Source of the DNA: Deltaproteobacteria bacterium
GTDB taxonomy: Bacteria > Desulfobacterota > UBA8473
Assembly: GCA_030623035.1 (NCBI GenBank)
Contig: JAUXFK010000112.1
Coordinates: 1 to 9,294 of the forward strand
Direction of reading: 5' to 3'
Length of the DNA stretch: 9,294 nucleotides
This document shows, one piece after another, positions 6,323-9,294 of the stretch (position 1 is its first letter; each line of letters opens with the position of its first letter). A program made the position numbers and the translations under genes. A model generated the notes under the pieces. The model made no database searches. It was not told where the DNA came from and was given only the letters and a program-made list of their open reading frames with translations.

Positions 6323-6465
6323 TTGTCCGTGTGAGCGCCGGAAAGCGCATGGCAGAAAGCGCATAGCGCAAAAAAGATTTGCTATGTGCCCTTGTGCTTT
6401 GCGCCATGCGCCATGCGCAAAGTACGAAACCCAACAAAAGCCTTTGAACTCTTCCGGTTTGTCCG
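6319..6465. repeat. Repeat-rich spacer between rny and ymdB
   Basis: The spacer contains a second heptamer array, GCGCCAT repeated about 2.5 times (6401-6418), whose reverse complement resembles GCGCATGGC (6345-6353). A local stem pairs GCATAGCGCAAA (6361-6372) with TTTGCTATGTGC (6378-6389). TTTGTCCG occurs at 6322-6329 and again at 6458-6465, near the two ends, like a flanking direct repeat. The composition is much more GC-rich than the flanking genes. Any reading frame across it (6297-6518) is an accident of the repeats. Confidence 0.55.
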
Positions 6466-6483
6466 GGCTAAGGTTACGAATAC

Positions 6484-7269
6484 ATGAAGATATTACTTAT
6501 AGGGGATATAGTTGGTAAACCGGGCAGAAGGGTTGTTAATCGACTTCTTCCTGATATAGTCTGTCAGCACGAAATAGATTTAGTTATTGCGAATTGTGAG
6601 AATGCGGCAGGAGGATTCGGTGTAACAAGGGATATAGTTGAAGAGCTTTACAGGTGCAATATAGATGTATTAACGTCAGGGAATCATATATGGGACAAAA
6701 AAGAGGTTCGGGAATTTATTGAAGATTATGAGACACTTCTCAGACCTGCAAATTATCCTGAGGGCTCACCGGGTGGGGGGAGTGCGTTAATACACACTTT
6801 TTCGGGAAATCTTGTCGGTGTAATTAACCTGATGGGCAGGGTGTTTATGCAGTTGTTGGATTGTCCCTTCAGGGTGGCGGAAAGAGAAATTGAAAAGCTG
6901 AAAGACAAAACCAGTATAATAATAGTGGACATGCATGCGGAGGCTACATCGGAGAAACAGGCTATCGGCTGGTTTCTGGATGGTCGTGTCAGTGCGGTTT
7001 TGGGGACTCATACGCATGTTCAGACGGCTGATGAGAAAATATTGCCGGGCGGGACAGCCTATATTACAGATGTGGGAATGACTGGACCATTTGATTCTAT
7101 CATAGGAATGAAAAAAGATCTTATTCTGAAGAGATTCTTGACAAGTATTCCAAATAAGTTTGATGTAGCAAGGCGGGATGTCTGGCTACAGGGTGTAGTA
7201 ATAGATGTTGATGAAGATAGTGGGAAAAGTGTAAAAATTGAGAGATTGAATGTGAAACTGGAAGATTAG
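6484..7269 (+). CDS. ymdB: YmdB-family metallophosphoesterase (cyclic nucleotide 2'-phosphodiesterase)
   Basis: A 261-residue cytosolic dinuclear metal phosphodiesterase of the YmdB/TIGR00282 family; in Bacillus it hydrolyses 2',3'- and 3',5'-cyclic nucleotides and affects motility and biofilm gene expression. The metal ligands are all present: D8 in GDIVGKPGRR, E39/N40 in NCENAAGG, N67/H68 in SGNHIWD, H151 in DMHAEATSEK, and H176/H178 in GTHTHVQTAD. Length and the MKILLIGDIVGKPG start match the family. The ATG at 6484 has AAGG (6470-6473) 10 bases ahead. It follows rny, as in Firmicutes, so a link with RNA turnover is likely, although the 219-bp repeat spacer between them is unusually long for an operon. 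Confidence 0.93.
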   Translation: MKILLIGDIVGKPGRRVVNRLLPDIVCQHEIDLVIANCENAAGGFGVTRDIVEELYRCNIDVLTSGNHIWDKKEVREFIEDYETLLRPANYPEGSPGGGSALIHTFSGNLVGVINLMGRVFMQLLDCPFRVAEREIEKLKDKTSIIIVDMHAEATSEKQAIGWFLDGRVSAVLGTHTHVQTADEKILPGGTAYITDVGMTGPFDSIIGMKKDLILKRFLTSIPNKFDVARRDVWLQGVVIDVDEDSGKSVKIERLNVKLED

Positions 7270-7288
7270 GGGTAAAAGGTAAAGGGTG
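7268..7288 (+). repeat. Purine-rich repeat after ymdB
   Basis: Starting within the TAG stop, GGGGTAAAAGGTAAAGGG continues the same style as the tract after rny, here with GGTAAA units. It forms part of the hairpin at 7275-7297. Confidence 0.4.
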
Positions 7289-7297
7289 CTTACCTTT
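7275..7297 (+). repeat. Inverted repeat in the ymdB-tyrS gap
   Basis: AAAGGTAA (7275-7282) and TTACCTTT (7290-7297) pair exactly around a 7-base loop. It lies 16 bases ahead of the tyrS Shine-Dalgarno. No U tract follows, so it is not a clear terminator; it could shape the tyrS leader. Confidence 0.4.
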
Positions 7298-7312
7298 AAC
7301 CGTGTTCTATGT

Positions 7313-7317
7313 GGAGG
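7313..7317 (+). promoter_or_regulatory. Ribosome binding site deciding the tyrS start
   Basis: GGAGG sits 8 bases before the TTG at 7326. The GTGs at 7302 and 7311 lie before or within it, so they are unlikely starts. Confidence 0.8.
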
Positions 7318-7325
7318 CTTGTGAT

Positions 7326-8606
7326 TTGAAGAGCGTATACGATGTGCTTGTTGAAAGAGGATTTATTGAACAGGTAACGGATGAGGATCTGGCAAGGGAT
7401 TTCTTGGGGGGAAATGATATTACCTGCTATATCGGTTTCGATCCTACCGCAACGAGTCTTCATATAGGGAGTCTTGTTCCCATAATGGCTCTGGCACACA
7501 TGCAAAGATATGGACATAGACCGATTGCCCTTGTAGGTGGAGGAACGGCCCTGATTGGTGATCCCAGCGGCAAAACAGAAATGCGTCAGGTTCTAACAGG
7601 AGAGCAGGTAGATAAGAATGCAGAGTCTTTGAAGAAACAACTCTCACAATATTTGGATTTTGGCCGTGATAAGGCCATTTTGTTAAACAATGCGGATTGG
7701 TTGACCAGCTTAAACTACCTTGAATTTCTGAGAGACATCGGGCGTCACTTCAGTGTAAACAGAATGCTGACTGCGGAAAGCTATAGAGTGCGTCTTGAGA
7801 CGGGCCTCAATTTTATTGAGTTTAATTATATGCTCCTTCAGGCATATGATTTCTATTATCTTAATAAGTATTATAATTGTGTCCTTCAAATGGGGGGTAA
7901 TGATCAATGGGGCAATATATTAGCAGGGATTGATCTCACGAGAAGGCTTGAAGGAGAAACAGTTTGTGGAATAACGTTTCCTCTTATTACGACATCGTTG
8001 GGACATAAGATGGGGAAGACGGAAAAAGGAACTGTCTGGCTGGACTTGGAACTTACGATGCCCTATGATTATTTTCAATATTGGATAAACGTGGATGATT
8101 CAGATGTGGAGAGGTTTCTTGCCCTTTTTACTTTTTTACCAATGGAAGAGATCAGGGAAATAAGACGACTCGAAGGGTCTGAATTAAATATGGTCAAGAC
8201 TGTGTTGGCCTTTGAAGCAACAAAAATAACGCATGGTGAAGAGGCGGCTATATCTGCGTGGAAGGCATCAGTTAGTGCTTTTAATTTAAAACCAGTTGAT
8301 TCAGCTCTCTTTAGATCAAGCTCTATTCCGAGGTCTGAAGTTCTTCAAGATATATCCGCAATAACAACTTTTGAAAAATCAAGAGAAGAAGTTGTAACAA
8401 TTCCCATTCCTGTACTGTTTGAAGAAACTAACTTGTGCGCTTCCAGGGGTGAGACGAGGAGACTGATTGCCCAAGGAGGAGTGTATATAAACGACAGACG
8501 GATTCAATCAAGTGATGAAAAAATAGTTGATGATGACATCAGTCAGAACGGCGAAATCCGTCTTCGAAAAGGCAAGAAAAAGTATGCAATAATCAGGGTT
8601 AAATAA
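7326..8606 (+). CDS. tyrS: Tyrosyl-tRNA synthetase
   Basis: A 426-residue class I aminoacyl-tRNA synthetase that activates tyrosine with ATP and loads tRNA-Tyr. From the TTG start, the HIGH motif is HIGS at 46-49 and the KMSKS loop is KMGKT at 228-232. The tyrosine pocket is shown by YMLLQAYDF (168-176) and the GGNDQWGN segment (190-197). The C-terminal S4-type RNA-binding domain starts near residue 360 (CASRGETRRLIAQGGVYIND). Length and MKSVYDVLVERGFIEQV opening fit bacterial TyrS well. It follows ymdB by about 56 bases in the same orientation and precedes the 16S leader. No clear rho-independent terminator follows. I see no T-box-like leader. Confidence 0.97.
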   Translation: MKSVYDVLVERGFIEQVTDEDLARDFLGGNDITCYIGFDPTATSLHIGSLVPIMALAHMQRYGHRPIALVGGGTALIGDPSGKTEMRQVLTGEQVDKNAESLKKQLSQYLDFGRDKAILLNNADWLTSLNYLEFLRDIGRHFSVNRMLTAESYRVRLETGLNFIEFNYMLLQAYDFYYLNKYYNCVLQMGGNDQWGNILAGIDLTRRLEGETVCGITFPLITTSLGHKMGKTEKGTVWLDLELTMPYDYFQYWINVDDSDVERFLALFTFLPMEEIREIRRLEGSELNMVKTVLAFEATKITHGEEAAISAWKASVSAFNLKPVDSALFRSSSIPRSEVLQDISAITTFEKSREEVVTIPIPVLFEETNLCASRGETRRLIAQGGVYINDRRIQSSDEKIVDDDISQNGEIRLRKGKKKYAIIRVK

Positions 8607-8647
8607 AATAAACATTGTGGTAACCTGCTGATTTAATAAGTCTTTTC

Positions 8648-8678
8648 AAGCTATCGTATTTTATTCAAAATAAAGCTT
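8648..8678. repeat. A/T-rich inverted repeat upstream of rRNA P1 (UP-element-like)
   Basis: AAGCT (8648-8652) pairs with AGCTT (8674-8678), and TATTTT (8657-8662) with AAAATA (8667-8672). It overlaps the start of the TTGACA -35. The A and T tracts resemble the UP elements that bind the RNA polymerase alpha subunit at strong rRNA promoters. Confidence 0.45.
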
Positions 8679-8703
8679 GACACCTCGGCAAAGAAGCTAT
8701 AAA
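8677..8703 (+). promoter_or_regulatory. rRNA promoter P1 candidate
   Basis: A perfect TTGACA (8677-8682) is followed by TATAAA (8698-8703), 15 bases later, slightly shorter than ideal. The A/T-rich repeat just upstream fits a strong rRNA promoter. The start site would be near 8710. Confidence 0.6.
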
Positions 8704-8741
8704 TACTCGCATTCGCTTACAGGATTAGTTCTTAATTAAAT

Positions 8742-8758
8742 TTATTTCAAAGAAATAA
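8742..8758. repeat. Perfect A/T-rich inverted repeat upstream of rRNA P2
   Basis: TTATTTC (8742-8748) and GAAATAA (8752-8758) pair exactly around AAA, ending 3 bases before the second TTGACA. It may be an UP-like element or a regulator site. Confidence 0.45.
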
Positions 8759-8761
8759 TCC

Positions 8762-8790
8762 TTGACAAAGAAGGCATTTGTGTTTAACAT
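8762..8790 (+). promoter_or_regulatory. rRNA promoter P2 candidate
   Basis: TTGACA (8762-8767) and TAACAT (8785-8790) are spaced by exactly 17 bases. The start site would be near 8797, about 100 bases before mature 16S. The tandem arrangement P1-P2 is common for rRNA operons. Confidence 0.6.
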
Positions 8791-8809
8791 TAAAGTCTTC
8801 CAAAATGAA

Positions 8810-8823
8810 AGTTCTTTGGCAAT
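8810..8823 (+). promoter_or_regulatory. boxA-like antitermination site
   Basis: AGTTCTTTGGCAAT resembles the boxA core (TGCTCTTTAACA) that binds NusB-NusE to protect rRNA transcription. The location between the promoter and 16S is right. Confidence 0.5.
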
Positions 8824-8900
8824 TGAATAGTGAGATAGTAGATTTGTGGGTCCTTTTTATTTTAAAAAACTTTGAGGGTTATCTCTCTATAAGAAAATTA

Positions 8901-9294
<394 letters not shown>

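Larger units (their letters stand above)
8607..8900 (+). promoter_or_regulatory. rRNA operon leader region
   Basis: This 294-bp gap has no gene. It holds two tandem promoters, each preceded by an A/T-rich inverted repeat, then a boxA-like site and the 16S upstream processing region (8824-8900), including a CCTTTTTATTTTAAAAAAC stretch that could take part in the pre-16S stem. The matching downstream strand of that stem lies outside the window. Confidence 0.75.

Noticed and set aside
6401..6418. GCGCCAT repeats considered as a CRISPR or Chi-like array
   Set aside because: The units are 7 bases with no spacers, and no cas genes are present.
6297..6518. A 73-residue + strand open frame rich in Arg and Cys between rny and ymdB
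   Set aside because: It is made of the heptamer and hairpin repeats and runs into ymdB in another frame.
7261..7330. T-box or other tRNA-sensing leader before tyrS
   Set aside because: The gap is only about 56 bases and has no room or motif for a T-box; only a small hairpin is visible.

Overview
The window is an ordinary housekeeping stretch of a bacterial chromosome, ending in the first ~394 bases of a 16S rRNA gene. The 16S start (27F-like site near 8909, 338-type site at 9251-9270, and the GAGGAATTTTGCGCAATGG stretch near the end) together with the gene content (zapB-zapA-6S RNA-RNase Y-YmdB-TyrS) suggests a Gram-negative-type anaerobe-rich lineage such as Desulfobacterota (former Deltaproteobacteria) or Nitrospirota. 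I cannot decide between them without a database comparison. The DNA is moderately AT-rich, and its spacers carry short heptamer-like repeats and inverted repeats.

Layout. Positions 2-103 may be the 3' end of an unidentified + strand gene. A long imperfect inverted repeat (150-228) separates it from a convergent minus-strand CLC-family chloride channel/transporter with two CBS domains (235-2076). A 361-bp divergent spacer (2077-2437) with a perfect inverted repeat leads to dusB (2438-3409, tRNA dihydrouridine synthase). A good sigma70-type promoter (3562-3590) then starts a + strand block: a ZapB-like coiled-coil protein, ZapA, the 6S RNA gene, RNase Y (rny), the YmdB phosphodiesterase and tyrosyl-tRNA synthetase. 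After tyrS comes a ~290-bp leader with two tandem promoter candidates, A/T-rich inverted repeats and a boxA-like site, then 16S rRNA (8901 to the window end).

How the genes work together. ZapB and ZapA belong to the FtsZ-ring accessory machinery. 6S RNA is the growth-phase regulator of RNA polymerase. RNase Y is the membrane-anchored endonuclease that starts mRNA decay, and YmdB is its frequent neighbour. DusB, TyrS and 16S rRNA belong to translation. The block is therefore growth and gene-expression machinery. I see no phage, transposase, CRISPR, toxin-antitoxin or defence genes and no clear undescribed system. The points worth a second look are small: the channel-like proton-glutamate position in the CLC protein, the likely use of TTG starts by four consecutive-block genes, heptameric repeats directly after stop codons, and inverted repeats placed at promoters.
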